In this document: one piece after another, positions 47,973-57,923 of the stretch
Position numbering within the stretch: the first letter of the stretch is position 1
How the letters are laid out: the number at the start of each line of letters is the position of its first letter
Assembly: GCA_963676605.2 (NCBI GenBank)
Contig: CAXXSP010000018.1
Span: 248,001 to 312,000, forward strand
DNA: 64,000 nucleotides
DNA from: SABI01 sp963676605
GTDB taxonomy: Bacteria > Spirochaetota > Spirochaetia > Sphaerochaetales > Sphaerochaetaceae
Direction: 5' to 3'
Notes under the pieces: model-generated
Told to the model about the DNA's origin: nothing
What the model saw: the letters and a program-made list of their open reading frames with translations, nothing else
Databases searched by the model: none
Made by a program: the position numbers and the translations under genes

Positions 47973-49901
47973 GCCATGGAAAGCCGTATCATTGCGATTT
48001 TACCGAATGAGAGTCTGACAGGAAAAGTACTGAAAGTACAGAAGCGGATGGGATTTGAGTTCTCCGTATATCACAAGCAGACAGTCGAGGCTGTAGAACT
48101 TGCGGAAAAAATGAAAGAAGAGGGAGTCAAGGTCATTCTAAGCAGAGGGATGACAGCAAATTACCTGAAGAATAATCTGGATATCCCGGTTATTGAGATC
48201 AAATATGACTTCTTCCACTTCGCTACAGCTCTAAAAAAAGCTTTGGCAATCAGTAAAGAGGTGGCGATCATAGGCTTCATTGATGCTTTCAGACTCGCCA
48301 AGAAGGCTGTCAAATACATAGAAAAAAAAGGTCAAAAAATTCATGTCGTCATACTCCCCGACGGATCTCAAATAGAATCGGAGATCAGAGAACTTCACAA
48401 GAAGGGAATCAAGACCTTCGTCGGAGGAAATCTGGTCGTCACGACAGCGAAGAAACTAGGATACGATGCTGTCCTGATGCAGGCTGATGAGATGGCCATT
48501 GCTGAGGCAATAGAGATGGCCCAGTACGAGCTCTCCATTCATATTGAGCTTGAAGAGAAGTATGAACTGATAAAGTCAGTCATAGCAAACAACTCGAACG
48601 GAATCTTCGCCATGGATAAAGATGGACGGCTCATCACGGCAAACCCGAAGTCGAAAAATCTGCTTGGACTGGAGGAAGATAATATCCAGGAGCGTTTTGA
48701 TACATTAAAACGGGAATTCGCCGATTCGAAGATCATGAAAACCCTTGATGACGGAGTCGATATCACTGGAGATCTTATTACAATCGGAAACCATGATCTC
48801 GTATTCAGTTCCTCCCCGATAACCGTAGAAGGCGAAATACGTGGAATAGTCGTAACTGTCCAGGAAACAAGCAATATCAAGGAAATTGACACAAAAATAC
48901 GAAAAAAACAGATGAATAAGGGGCACATCGCCTGGAAGACCTTCGATGATATCGTAGGTGTGAGTGATGTAATGAAAGCATGCAAAATGAAGGCATTCAA
49001 GTGCTCACAGGTAGACAGTACCGTACTGATCAGGGGTGAGACCGGAACTGGCAAAGAAATATTCGCCCAGAGTATCCATAATGCAAGTAAAAGATCATCC
49101 AAACCATTTGTAGCAATCAACTGTGCAGCACTCCCTCCCAGTCTTTTGGAAAGCGAACTGTTCGGATACGTGAAAGGAGCCTTCAGCGGTGCCAATACCG
49201 AAGGAAAAGCCGGTATTTTTGAACTTGCCCATACTGGAACGATTTTTCTGGATGAAATCAGTGAGGCTTCACTCGATGTTCAGGCGAGACTGCTGAGAGT
49301 GATACAAGAGAAGGAGATCATACGGATAGGTGACGTGAGAGTTATTCCGATTGATGTCAGAATCATTTCCGCCACGAATAGGGATCTCATGGATGAAGTA
49401 AGGAACAAGCGGTTCAGAAAGGACCTGTTCTACAGGTTGAGCGTGCTGGAACTGCAGCTCCCGATGCTGGATGAACGAAAGAATGATATCCCTGAACTCT
49501 GCAGATTCCTCTTGAAAGATATCTGTGAGAGGATGGCGTACACCGAGAAGATAGACATCACTCAAAGCGCGATAGATATGCTGATGCATACCTCATTCGA
49601 CGGGAATATACGGCAGTTGTCCAATATCCTCGAGAGAGCCCTGGTGCTCTCTGATTTTAAAGAAATCCATTCCTCTTGTATTGCCGAGGCGGTCGGCAGA
49701 CCGGTCGTGGTACCTGAAGAACGCAAACAGGGTGAACACGCGGGAACCCTTCAGGAAGTGGAAAGCCTCATGATCGCACGGACTCTTGCTGAATGCATTG
49801 GGAACAAGACCGAGGCGGCTCGAAGGCTGGGGCTAAGTCTATCAACATTCAGAAGAAAGCTTAAGAGAATAGAAGAGACTCAAGCTGGTGGGAATCCCTG
49901 A
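47973..49901 (+). CDS. PrpR-type sigma-54-dependent activator
   Basis: Enhancer-binding regulator of 642 residues. The start MESRIIAILPNES (47973) follows GGAGAAGGGAG. The N-terminal PrpR sensor domain spans about 5-185 (with VILSRGMTANYLKNN and VIEIKYDFFHF), a PAS domain lies at about 205-310 (NSNGIFAMDKDGRLITAN), the AAA+ domain at about 330-570 (Walker A GETGTGKE, sigma-54 contact loop GAFSGA, Walker B TIFLDEIS), and a Fis-type HTH at the end (NKTEAARRLGLSLSTFRRKL). PrpR domains usually sense a metabolite of the pathway controlled, here probably the adjacent carboxylate operon, which has a sigma-54 promoter. Confidence 0.93.
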   Translation, partial: AMESRIIAILPNESLTGKVLKVQKRMGFEFSVYHKQTVEAVELAEKMKEEGVKVILSRGMTANYLKNNLDIPVIEIKYDFFHFATALKKALAISKEVAIIGFIDAFRLAKKAVKYIEKKGQKIHVVILPDGSQIESEIRELHKKGIKTFVGGNLVVTTAKKLGYDAVLMQADEMAIAEAIEMAQYELSIHIELEEKYELIKSVIANNSNGIFAMDKDGRLITANPKSKNLLGLEEDNIQERFDTLKREFADSKIMKTLDDGVDITGDLITIGNHDLVFSSSPITVEGEIRGIVVTVQETSNIKEIDTKIRKKQMNKGHIAWKTFDDIVGVSDVMKACKMKAFKCSQVDSTVLIRGETGTGKEIFAQSIHNASKRSSKPFVAINCAALPPSLLESELFGYVKGAFSGANTEGKAGIFELAHTGTIFLDEISEASLDVQARLLRVIQEKEIIRIGDVRVIPIDVRIISATNRDLMDEVRNKRFRKDLFYRLSVLELQLPMLDERKNDIPELCRFLLKDICERMAYTEKIDITQSAIDMLMHTSFDGNIRQLSNILERALVLSDFKEIHSSCIAEAVGRPVVVPEERKQGEHAGTLQEVESLMIARTLAECIGNKTEAARRLGLSLSTFRRKLKRIEETQAGGNP

Positions 49902-49919
49902 GGATTTCCGGCATACAGA

Positions 49920-49956
49920 AACAGCAGATCGGTGCGTATGTTTCCGATCCGCTGTT
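49920..49956. terminator. Hairpin between convergent regulator and aconitase genes
   Basis: AACAGCAGATCGG (49920-49932) and CCGATCCGCTGTT (49944-49956) pair along 13 positions with one mismatch. No T-run follows, so its terminator role is uncertain, but it lies exactly between two convergent stops. Confidence 0.45.
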
Positions 49957-49983
49957 CAAGAATCTGGTATAAGCGAGAATGTC

Positions 49984-51909
49984 TCAGTGCCCCTGAATAT
50001 AATTGATCAAGCCTCCCGAGAGAAGGATATCCCTTTCCCTGTCGGTCACCTCGCAGTTGAGAACAACCTCAACATTACGAGTCTCATCAACTGCCCTGAC
50101 AGGAGATCCCGAACGAAGGCTCTCTGCCACTCCAACCAGCCGGATATCATCCAGATACTCTATGCGATCATAATCGGATTCGTTTCTGAAAACCAGAGGT
50201 AGTATTCCTGTGTTGATGAGATTAGCTTTATGAATACGGGAGAAGCTTACTGCAATAATTGCCCGTATGCCAAGATATACAGGAACAAGCGCAGCATGCT
50301 CCCGTGATGATCCCTGCCCGTAATTTTCGCCACCAATGATGAATCCACCACCGTATGCTTCTGCATTATCTGGAAATCTATCGTCGCAGCGAACCAGACA
50401 GAATTGAGAAAGGAAGGGAATATTTGACCTGTTGGAAAGAGCGACTGCACCTCCGGGAACTATATGATCAGTAGTCACATTATTTCCGACTTTGATCAGA
50501 GCCTTTCCTGTCACTTCATCACTCAGTTTACCGAGAATCGTGAAGGGTTTTATATTCTTTCCCTTCTGCAGAATCACCTCTTCTGTGCCGGTTGACTTCG
50601 GTCTTATGATCAGATTGTCCTGAATGATGAACTTCTCAGGGATTGAAACTTTTTCCTGTACCATCTCCGCCGAGAGGGAAGTAATATACCCGGTAAGTGC
50701 GGAAGCTACTGCCGTTTCGGGACTTACGAGATAAACCTGAGCATCATCCGTCCCGCTTCTCTTCTCAAAATTTCGGTTGAATGTTCTCAACGATACCGCT
50801 CCACTCGCAGGAGCCTGCCCCATTCCGATACAAGGACCGCATGCCGACTCAAGAATCCGCGCACCGGCAGAGATGATATCTGAGAGAGCGCCGTTCATAG
50901 CGAGCATGTTCAGCACCTGCTTTGATCCAGGGGAAATGACAAGCGATACATCCCGATGTATCGTTCTTCCTTTCAGTACACTGGCAACGAGCATCATGTC
51001 CGAGAAGGAGGAGTTGGTACAGGAACCGATACATACCTGATCCACTTTTACCTTCCCGATTTCTGAGACCTTCTTCACATTATCAGGACTGTGCGGAAGT
51101 GATATAAGAGGTTCAAGTTCATCAAGATTGATAACTATCTCCTGCGCATATTCTGCGTCCTGATCTGCGGATAATTCAGTATACATCTCTCCACGTGCCT
51201 GAGCATCCAGAAATCTCTCTGTCTGAGCATCAGAAGGGAAGATAGAAGTTGTCGCCCCAAGCTCGGCTCCCATATTCGTGATGGTTGCACGTTCGTACAC
51301 AGAAAGATGTGATACTCCTTCTCCTGTGTACTCTACAATCTTTCCTATTCCACCTTTTACCGTAAGAAGACTCAGAACCTTAAGGATGATATCCTTTGCT
51401 GAGCTCCCCTTGCTTAGAGATCCATTCAGTTCAATACGAATAACATCTGGGACTTTCAGGTAATAGGTTCCAGTCCCCATAGTCGCGGCGACCTCCAGCC
51501 CTCCGGCTCCAATCGCAAGCATCCCCAGTCCTCCGCATGTGGGAGTATGGGAATCTGATCCGATAAGAATACCTCCGGGATAGCCGAACCGCTCCAGATG
51601 AAGCTGGTGACAGATCCCGTTGCCCGGCTTTGAAAAAGAGAGACCGTATTTTTCAGCAAACGACTTCAGGTACCTGTGATCGTCAGCATTTTCATAACCA
51701 GTCTGCAGCATGTTGTGATCAACGTATATAATTGAGAGATCAGTATTAACTCTTTCATATCCCATCTTTTCAAACTGTAGACAGGCCATCGTTCCCAGAG
51801 CATCTTGAAGTAATGTGTGATTCACACGGACTTCAATGAAACTTCCGGAGGAGACAGTTCCGCTGACCAGATGCTGTCCCAGTATCTTTTCTACAATATT
51901 CTTACCCAA
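49984..51909 (-). CDS. Aconitase-family hydratase
   Basis: [4Fe-4S] hydro-lyase of 641 residues with the full aconitase layout. Markers are IGSDSHTPTCGGLGMLAIG near 125-143, cluster cysteines in GSCTNSSFSD (about 300) and ACGPCIGMGQAP (about 365), the linker, then a swivelling domain with QGSSREHAALVP near 545. The length fits the single-chain putative aconitase group, not the approximately 900-residue AcnA. It is the last gene of the carboxylate operon, 25 bases after the RraA-like aldolase. It may hydrate citrate-type or other unsaturated tricarboxylates; the pathway context argues against a simple TCA-cycle role. Confidence 0.88.
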   Translation of the reverse strand: MGKNIVEKILGQHLVSGTVSSGSFIEVRVNHTLLQDALGTMACLQFEKMGYERVNTDLSIIYVDHNMLQTGYENADDHRYLKSFAEKYGLSFSKPGNGICHQLHLERFGYPGGILIGSDSHTPTCGGLGMLAIGAGGLEVAATMGTGTYYLKVPDVIRIELNGSLSKGSSAKDIILKVLSLLTVKGGIGKIVEYTGEGVSHLSVYERATITNMGAELGATTSIFPSDAQTERFLDAQARGEMYTELSADQDAEYAQEIVINLDELEPLISLPHSPDNVKKVSEIGKVKVDQVCIGSCTNSSFSDMMLVASVLKGRTIHRDVSLVISPGSKQVLNMLAMNGALSDIISAGARILESACGPCIGMGQAPASGAVSLRTFNRNFEKRSGTDDAQVYLVSPETAVASALTGYITSLSAEMVQEKVSIPEKFIIQDNLIIRPKSTGTEEVILQKGKNIKPFTILGKLSDEVTGKALIKVGNNVTTDHIVPGGAVALSNRSNIPFLSQFCLVRCDDRFPDNAEAYGGGFIIGGENYGQGSSREHAALVPVYLGIRAIIAVSFSRIHKANLINTGILPLVFRNESDYDRIEYLDDIRLVGVAESLRSGSPVRAVDETRNVEVVLNCEVTDRERDILLSGGLINYIQGH

Positions 51910-51933
51910 TGTAAAACTCCACGTTCTGTCCTG

Positions 51934-52608
51934 CTACAGGAACAGGCATCCTTTGGATTTCAAAGTCTCATCTATCCAGGGTTTCTTCAGGGTTCCTTCT
52001 TCAATTTTCCTGAACTTTTCAACTTCCATCTCATTATGAGCTAAGGCTTTTTCAAGAATTCCTTCAGCCTCGTGAGGGCGCAGTGCAATAATACCATCCT
52101 GATCGCCGACAAGAATATCCCCAGGCATGACGACCTGTCCGCCGATTGCAACAGGAACATTGATCTCCCCGGGACCGTTCTTGTACGGACCTTTTGGTTG
52201 AACTCCTCTCGCATATACACTGAATTCAAGGGTTTCAAGAGATTCCACATCCCGGATGACTCCATCGATCAGGAATCCAGCGATACCCTTACTCATAGCC
52301 GTCCGGTACAGGATCTCACCACAGAGGGCATGATCCATGCATCCTTCTCCGTCAACGGCAATGATATCTCCCGGCTCAGCCATCTCTATGGCTTTGTGGA
52401 GCATAAGATTATCACCGAGCGGGACTTTCACAGTAAAAGCAGTTCCCAGAAGGCCAACCTTGTTAAATGGCCGTATTGCATGATCCATGCAGTAGATACG
52501 CCCCATAGTATCACTGATGTTTGCAACAGGGACACCTCTGAATTTTTCAACCAAAGTCCTACTTGGTCTGCTGATATTAGCATAGACTCTAAATCCGATA
52601 TTATTCAT
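51934..52608 (-). CDS. RraA/LigK-family aldolase
   Basis: Intact relative of the interrupted copy at 47 kb, with 224 residues. The start ATG 52608 (MNNIGFRVYANI) has AGAGGA 9 bases upstream; an in-frame GTG at 52614 is too close to that site. Motifs are VPVANISDTMGR near 27, GDNLMLHKAIEMAEPGDIIAVD near 65-86, IDGVIRDVESLETL near 115 (catalytic Arg-Asp) and NVPVAIGGQVVMPGD near 150. Family members are divalent-metal aldolases for CHA or HMG, or RNase E inhibitors. The aldolase role fits the operon. Confidence 0.87.
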   Translation of the reverse strand: MNNIGFRVYANISRPSRTLVEKFRGVPVANISDTMGRIYCMDHAIRPFNKVGLLGTAFTVKVPLGDNLMLHKAIEMAEPGDIIAVDGEGCMDHALCGEILYRTAMSKGIAGFLIDGVIRDVESLETLEFSVYARGVQPKGPYKNGPGEINVPVAIGGQVVMPGDILVGDQDGIIALRPHEAEGILEKALAHNEMEVEKFRKIEEGTLKKPWIDETLKSKGCLFL

Positions 52609-52639
52609 GTACACCCATCCTCTTACGTGTGTTTTTACT

Positions 52640-52669
52640 CAGCACCCTATTGTAAACAACAGGGTGCTG
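52640..52669. repeat. Stable hairpin between tctC and the aldolase gene
   Basis: CAGCACCCT (52640-52648) and AGGGTGCTG (52661-52669) form a perfect 9-base stem with a 12-base loop. Lacking a T-run on the minus strand, it may protect tctC mRNA from exonucleases or reduce read-through into downstream genes. Such hairpins are common after solute-binding-protein genes. Confidence 0.6.
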
Positions 52670-52685
52670 TCCTTTGTTCTGTTAA

Positions 52686-53666
52686 TTAGATAAGACCGAT
52701 TGTCTTCAGAAGTTCCTCAACCATTTCACACTGCTCTCTGTAAATAGCATCGAACTCAGCTGAATTGGCATATTTCGGAGGTTCGCCGATAGCAGTACCT
52801 CTCTCTTTATAGCTTTCACTTGTGATAAGCTTTTCAAATGCCTTGTCAAGAATATCGATGACCTCTTTTGGAGTATCTGCAGGTACAAATACACCGCGTG
52901 TTGAAGTGAGTGATGCATTGTAACCCTGCTCAGGGAACGTTGCTACATCGGGGAATTCTGTGATCCTTTCAGTACTGGATACTCCGATAATCTTCATATT
53001 TCCTGCAGCAACCTGCTCCATGAATGATGCAGGGAATCCAACGATACTGCTGACGTGTCCGCCAAGAACAGCCGCTGTTCCTTCGCTTGTTCCGCTGAAG
53101 GGGACTTCTTTAATATCATCGATAATATCCATTCGGAACATAATATTTGCACCGAGAACATGGAGAGTGGAGCCAACACCCGGGTGTGCCCATGTGAATT
53201 CACCCGGATTCTTCTCTATCCATGCAAGCATTTCTTCAACATTGTTGTATGGAGCATCAGCTCTTACAGCAAGAACCGGAGCCACATTACTCGCTCTTGC
53301 AAGACCAATGAAATCGTCTTTTGTAAAATCTACTGTATCCATATACAGGGATATCGGGAGAGACATCGTCGCGTAGAGCAAAGTGTATCCATCCGCTCTT
53401 GATGAAGCGACATATGTTGCTCCGATCGCTCCGCCTGCTCCTGGTTTACAGGTAATCTGGATTGGCTGTCCCAATAATTCAGCAGCTTCCGGTGTTAATA
53501 ACTCTGCAGCCAAATGTGTTCCGCCTCCAGCGGAAAATCCGACGATCATATCTACCGGTTTTGTGGGAAAATTCACCCCGCCGTCTGAAGCTTCGCCAGT
53601 TCCGTTTGCAGCAATAAATCCGACTGCAAAGATACTAATCAATAATACACATACTACCTTTTTCAT
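52686..53666 (-). CDS. tctC: TctC, solute-binding protein of a tripartite tricarboxylate transporter
   Basis: Periplasmic binding protein of the TTT family, 326 residues. A signal peptide (MKKVVCVLLISIFAVGFIAA) precedes the mature region. Family motifs are FPTKPVDMIVGFSAGGGTH near 34-52, NKPGAGG-like CKPGAGGAIGATYVA near 79-93, DGYTLLY and a C-terminal PxDTPKEVIDILDKAF segment. The ligand is a carboxylate but the specificity is unknown. It lies downstream of tctA, an order seen in other TTT operons. Confidence 0.93.
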   Translation of the reverse strand: MKKVVCVLLISIFAVGFIAANGTGEASDGGVNFPTKPVDMIVGFSAGGGTHLAAELLTPEAAELLGQPIQITCKPGAGGAIGATYVASSRADGYTLLYATMSLPISLYMDTVDFTKDDFIGLARASNVAPVLAVRADAPYNNVEEMLAWIEKNPGEFTWAHPGVGSTLHVLGANIMFRMDIIDDIKEVPFSGTSEGTAAVLGGHVSSIVGFPASFMEQVAAGNMKIIGVSSTERITEFPDVATFPEQGYNASLTSTRGVFVPADTPKEVIDILDKAFEKLITSESYKERGTAIGEPPKYANSAEFDAIYREQCEMVEELLKTIGLI

Positions 53667-53711
53667 ATGTTTCCTCCAAAATTTTTTATTCGTACCACAT
53701 TGCCTATATTC

Positions 53712-55217
53712 TTATTCTTCGTTCTCTTCTGCCTCCTTTTTCTGGAATTTGTTATTTCTTATAAGCATAAAAATGGTTGATATAACTGCAACGGAAATAA
53801 GCACCGCAGAAATCGGCCGCGTGAAAAATATATCCATGCTGCCGTCAGAAAGAACGAGAGATCTCTTAAGGTTTGATTCAAGCTGACCTCCGATAACAAA
53901 CGAGATGACGAGAGGAGGGATCGGGAACTTGTTCTGTCTCAGGATGAAGCCCAGAGCACCGAATAATATCATGGCAGCGGGATCAAAAAGGTTCATTCTC
54001 GTTGAGTAGGTACCAACGACACAGATGATAAATATCATAGGTAACAAAGTCGATTTCTTGATATTGATCACTTTTGCGAACAGGGGTACACCAAGTTTTC
54101 CTACAATGAGCAACCCGATTACGGCGAAGAACAAAGCGATGTAGATAGTATACACGCTCTGGATGTTGTCAACGAAAAGGAGTGGACCGGGTTTAATTCC
54201 GTGAGCTATCAAAGCTCCAACAAGAATAGCCGTGACAACGTCTCCGGGAATACCGAAGGTGAGCATGGGAACGAGAGCCCCTCCGGCTACGGCATTATTT
54301 GCAGCCTCGGGTGCAGCAATTCCTTCTATGACACCTGTCCCGAATTTCTCAGGATGTTTTGATCGTCTCTGAGCCTCGGCATACGCAATGAAGCAGGCTG
54401 TACTTCCTCCGATCCCCGGAAGCACTCCGATGAGAGCCCCCATGATCCCTGATTTTATGATCGTCTTAAGATTGCTCAGATATTCCTTCAATGACAGGGC
54501 ATTATCTTCAACCGAAAGAACATTCTCTTTTCTAGCCAATTCAGCTTTGCCTTTTGCCAGCTGAGTCAATAATTCTGCCAACGCAAACACCCCGATAAAG
54601 ACCGAAAGAAGCTGAACACCATCACCTAGGTTGATATTCCTAAAAGTAAATCTCTTCGTGCCATATATCGGATCCATACCGACGGTAGAGATCAGAAGTC
54701 CCAGACTTGCTGATATGACCCCGCGGAGAAGAGACTTTCCGGAAATACTTGCTATAAGCGAAAGCGAAAGTACCATAAGCCCAAAATACTCCGGCGGACC
54801 GAATTTCAGTGTAACAGCAGAGAGAGGCTTTGCCATAATCAGAAGGATGACAACACCTACAGCACCACCGGTTGTTGATGCATAGAGTGCCATATGGAGA
54901 GCCTTCCCGGACTGCCCCTTCATAGCCATAGGATATCCATCGAGTGTGGTCGCCGCCCCGCTTGCTGTTCCTGGTGTGTTGATAAGGATTGCTGATATAG
55001 ATCCTCCAAACATCGCTCCCTGATAAGAACCCATCATCAAGGCGATAGCCACTGTCGTCGGGAGATAGAGGCTTACCGGTAATAGTAGTGCTATCGTCAT
55101 ACTTGGACTGATTCCGGGAAGAGCACCTCCGAGAATCCCCAGTGCAACACCTATGAACAGGGCTCCAAGAACCTGGAAAGACATAAATTCGGAAGCTGCA
55201 TTAATAAGTAAATCCAT
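53712..55217 (-). CDS. tctA: TctA, large membrane subunit of the tricarboxylate transporter
   Basis: 501-residue permease with about 11-12 helices. Family hallmarks are GGALPGISPSMTIALLLPVS near 31-50, INTPGTASGAATTLDGYPMA near 83-102, the second repeat GVLPGIGGSTACFIAYAEAQR near 265-285, and TFGIPGDVVTAILVGAL near 318-334. The C-terminal helices end in a short charged tail. It is preceded by tctB after 15 bases. Confidence 0.96.
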   Translation of the reverse strand: MDLLINAASEFMSFQVLGALFIGVALGILGGALPGISPSMTIALLLPVSLYLPTTVAIALMMGSYQGAMFGGSISAILINTPGTASGAATTLDGYPMAMKGQSGKALHMALYASTTGGAVGVVILLIMAKPLSAVTLKFGPPEYFGLMVLSLSLIASISGKSLLRGVISASLGLLISTVGMDPIYGTKRFTFRNINLGDGVQLLSVFIGVFALAELLTQLAKGKAELARKENVLSVEDNALSLKEYLSNLKTIIKSGIMGALIGVLPGIGGSTACFIAYAEAQRRSKHPEKFGTGVIEGIAAPEAANNAVAGGALVPMLTFGIPGDVVTAILVGALIAHGIKPGPLLFVDNIQSVYTIYIALFFAVIGLLIVGKLGVPLFAKVINIKKSTLLPMIFIICVVGTYSTRMNLFDPAAMILFGALGFILRQNKFPIPPLVISFVIGGQLESNLKRSLVLSDGSMDIFFTRPISAVLISVAVISTIFMLIRNNKFQKKEAEENEE

Positions 55218-55232
55218 AGTCGTATTTCTCCT

Positions 55233-55727
55233 TTAAAACCCTAAGGGACCCATCGGGAATTTGATTCTGAATACATAGGTGAAAATGAGAAAAACCACTG
55301 CAATATACACGATTGCCATAATGACTGATCTCAGCACATGTGTATTCCCGAAAAAGAGAAGAAGAAAGACGAGAAGGGGGATACTTGCAGTTATGAATCC
55401 TATGTAAGGCATGACCAGCAGATACACGATACTCACTCCCAGGAATATAATCTGTGGAAAGAACCGTTTCAAACCTATTGCAAGATGTTCTCCTGCAATA
55501 GCCTTTACACTGAGCTCACCCTGTTTTTTCAGGAATACAATCCCCCTGACAACCATGATCACACCGCAGATACCAATAAGACCGATGAGGAGTTTTGGAA
55601 GAAAATCAGGTCCTCTGACAATCCCCTCTCTTACCTTTACTTGTCTAGGTATCATCCAAAAATACATGAACAGAGAAAATATGACTGTCACTATCCCGGA
55701 TCTTAAATCTCTTACTTTATCTTCCAT
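55233..55727 (-). CDS. tctB: TctB, small membrane subunit of the tricarboxylate transporter
   Basis: 164-residue membrane protein with four hydrophobic segments. The TctB-type pattern is visible: a first helix (GIVTVIFSLFMYFWMIP), the loop with GPDFLPKLL, a second helix near 46-66, and two closely packed C-terminal helices with PYIGFITASIPLLVFLLLFFG and a final FKIxFPMGPLGF-like end. It lies directly before tctA. Confidence 0.9.
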   Translation of the reverse strand: MEDKVRDLRSGIVTVIFSLFMYFWMIPRQVKVREGIVRGPDFLPKLLIGLIGICGVIMVVRGIVFLKKQGELSVKAIAGEHLAIGLKRFFPQIIFLGVSIVYLLVMPYIGFITASIPLLVFLLLFFGNTHVLRSVIMAIVYIAVVFLIFTYVFRIKFPMGPLGF

Positions 55728-55749
55728 TACATAACCTCTTATCGACCTG

Positions 55750-56895
55750 TCATACGTTATGGGGGGTATAGGCTATACCATCCAAAATTACCCGGGCGGT
55801 TCTATCAACACATATCTTTTCAAATGTGTGCCCTTTCGCTCCGACGATTTCAACTTCCAGAGGACCATACGGCTGCCCGATTTTCAAAATACTCTTATCG
55901 CGTGATTCATCTTTCATGGCATCCCATATAATTGTTCCAGGAATTTTAGATGCAGCACCCGTGCTCACGGCCCCACCTATCATGTAGGCTCTGTGCATCT
56001 TCTGCATCGACCCTAACCTCGCTACTACATCAATATCATGTTCCGAAACTTCTATACCATCAGGGTTGATATAATTCTGAACTTTTGAGATGAATCCGAC
56101 CTTGGGGAAACCTGGGCTCGTCGCTGTCGCAAGGTTCCTATCCCTAACGATACCGGACATCTCGGCGGCGATGGATCTTATCTCTTCCATAAGAGCCAGT
56201 ATTTCCGGCATTGCCTCTACATCTGTTGGCAGTTCCGTACCTTTCAATCCCATCTCATCTGCCTTTATATATACAACTGGAGTCACGGCATCGATTATTG
56301 AGATATGAAACTCTCTACCATCTGCAGTGTGAATAATATCCACAGGGTTTCCAGTAGGAAGAAGTTTTCCCGTAACTCCACCTTCCGGATTCAGAAATTC
56401 AAGTTTCAGTTTTGCCCCAGTCAGAGGAACCCCCGGGATTGAGTGATCCCCGGTATAAACAGAATAACCGTCTTTGACCGGAACCACGACATTCAGCAGC
56501 TTACCTGTATTTGTATTGAACACCCGCACACTGGTGAACGGTTCTTTTGCCTTTACATAATTATTATCGATAGCGAACAAACCAACAGCCGATGAAAGAT
56601 TTCCACAGTTTCCCTGCCAGTCGATGATAGGTTTATCAACAGAAACCTGCCCGAATGTATAATCAACATCAGCATCCGCTCTTTCTGATGGCCCAATAAC
56701 ACAGATTTTACTAGTAAGTGAGTTAGCACCACCAAGACCATCGATCTGTCTCTGGTCAGGACTACCTAAAAGTCTCAGAATAATTCTATCTCTCTGTTCT
56801 CCCGGAGGAGGTAATTCATTGTCCTTGAGGAAAAGTCCTTTACTCGTCCCCCCCCTTATAATAGAACACTTGTATGCCTTACATTCACTATTCAT
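55750..56895 (-). CDS. PrpF-family isomerase (aconitate/oxalomesaconate tautomerase type)
   Basis: Diaminopimelate-epimerase-fold isomerase of 381 residues. PrpF proteins shift double bonds in 2-methylaconitate, and GalD-type members tautomerise 4-oxalomesaconate. Visible motifs are IIRGGTSKGLFL near 12-23, GLGGANSLTSKI near 53, the GNCGN catalytic-type segment near 95, TGNPVDII near 180, and MIGGAVSTGAASKIPGT near 315. It sits between the dehydrogenase and tctB. Substrate is unknown but probably a tricarboxylate given the aconitase and transporter nearby. Confidence 0.88.
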   Translation of the reverse strand: MNSECKAYKCSIIRGGTSKGLFLKDNELPPPGEQRDRIILRLLGSPDQRQIDGLGGANSLTSKICVIGPSERADADVDYTFGQVSVDKPIIDWQGNCGNLSSAVGLFAIDNNYVKAKEPFTSVRVFNTNTGKLLNVVVPVKDGYSVYTGDHSIPGVPLTGAKLKLEFLNPEGGVTGKLLPTGNPVDIIHTADGREFHISIIDAVTPVVYIKADEMGLKGTELPTDVEAMPEILALMEEIRSIAAEMSGIVRDRNLATATSPGFPKVGFISKVQNYINPDGIEVSEHDIDVVARLGSMQKMHRAYMIGGAVSTGAASKIPGTIIWDAMKDESRDKSILKIGQPYGPLEVEIVGAKGHTFEKICVDRTARVILDGIAYTPHNV

Positions 56896-56904
56896 TACAA
56901 CCTC

Positions 56905-57885
56905 CTACTCTGATGGAAAAGAACAATCTGAGAAGTTTACGTACTCGCTCTTATTTAGAGGTTTGCTTTCGAGTACTTTGTGGATATTCCCCAGAACCTT
57001 TTCTGCCATAGGTATTACAAGATCTGCCACAGATCCTCCTATATGAGGAGTCATGACAACGTTCTCTATCGAAGCGAGTCTTCCATTCTTTGGATACGGT
57101 TCTACTTCGTAGCTATCCAGTGCGGCACCCAGAAGATGACCCAGTTGAAGCGCATCAGCAAGATCGCTTTCATTGATAATGCCTCCTCTCGAGGTATTCA
57201 CGAGAATCGCATTCTTCTTCAAAAGAGCGAGTTCTTTCTCTGATATCAGATCAACCGTATCAGATGTAAGTGGGAGATGTATGCTTATAATGTCACTTGT
57301 AGTCAACAGTGTCTTAAAATCTACAAAGCTGATATGCAGTTCCTGTTCTTCAGACGCACTCATCCTGAACAGATCATAATACTGAATTGTTGCACCTAAT
57401 GCCTGCAGTTTGGAAGCCACCATCTTTCCAATAGCCCCACACCCTATCAAACCTGCTTTTTTACCGTTGATAGTATAGGATTCTGACACAAAGGTGGTTC
57501 TATCCCACACACCTTTCCTCAGTTTCCTGTCTAAAGGGAGGATATGACGATAGAGCGCCAACATAAGCAGAATGGCGTGTTCTGCAACTGCACAGCTATT
57601 TACTCCCTTGGCAACCGTCACCGGAATATTCGCTTCAGACGCCGCTTCTACGTCAACGGTATCGTAGCCGGCTCCCCAGCGTTGAATCATTTTCAGATGC
57701 GCATTGTTTTCGATATTACTCCTGCTCATCTTCAGGGTTCTCAGGAGTACATATTCAAGGTCAGTAGAAGCATCGAGAGTTGCCTGATCTTTGATATACG
57801 ATATTTCAAAGCTCTCTGCTAAGCCTTTTTTAAGCAGTTCATAGGCTTCATCCGGGTAGACTCCGGCTATTGTGATTTTTGTCAA
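56905..57885 (-). CDS. D-isomer-specific 2-hydroxyacid dehydrogenase
   Basis: NAD(P)-dependent dehydrogenase of the phosphoglycerate-dehydrogenase family, 326 residues, with a TTG start (57885) after AAAGGAG. The nucleotide-binding motif GLIGCGAIGKMV is near 148-159. Catalytic residues are Arg in VNTSRGG (near 238), Glu in DSYEVEP (near 267) and His in TPHIGGS (near 288). It is the first gene of the carboxylate operon, behind a sigma-54 promoter. It is too short for SerA with an ACT domain. Its substrate is probably the hydroxy/keto acid of this pathway or the 2-keto product. Confidence 0.88.
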   Translation of the reverse strand: MTKITIAGVYPDEAYELLKKGLAESFEISYIKDQATLDASTDLEYVLLRTLKMSRSNIENNAHLKMIQRWGAGYDTVDVEAASEANIPVTVAKGVNSCAVAEHAILLMLALYRHILPLDRKLRKGVWDRTTFVSESYTINGKKAGLIGCGAIGKMVASKLQALGATIQYYDLFRMSASEEQELHISFVDFKTLLTTSDIISIHLPLTSDTVDLISEKELALLKKNAILVNTSRGGIINESDLADALQLGHLLGAALDSYEVEPYPKNGRLASIENVVMTPHIGGSVADLVIPMAEKVLGNIHKVLESKPLNKSEYVNFSDCSFPSE

Positions 57886-57923
57886 CCTGAAATTCTCCTT
57901 TTTTAGGGTCTGTCGACTCTCTA

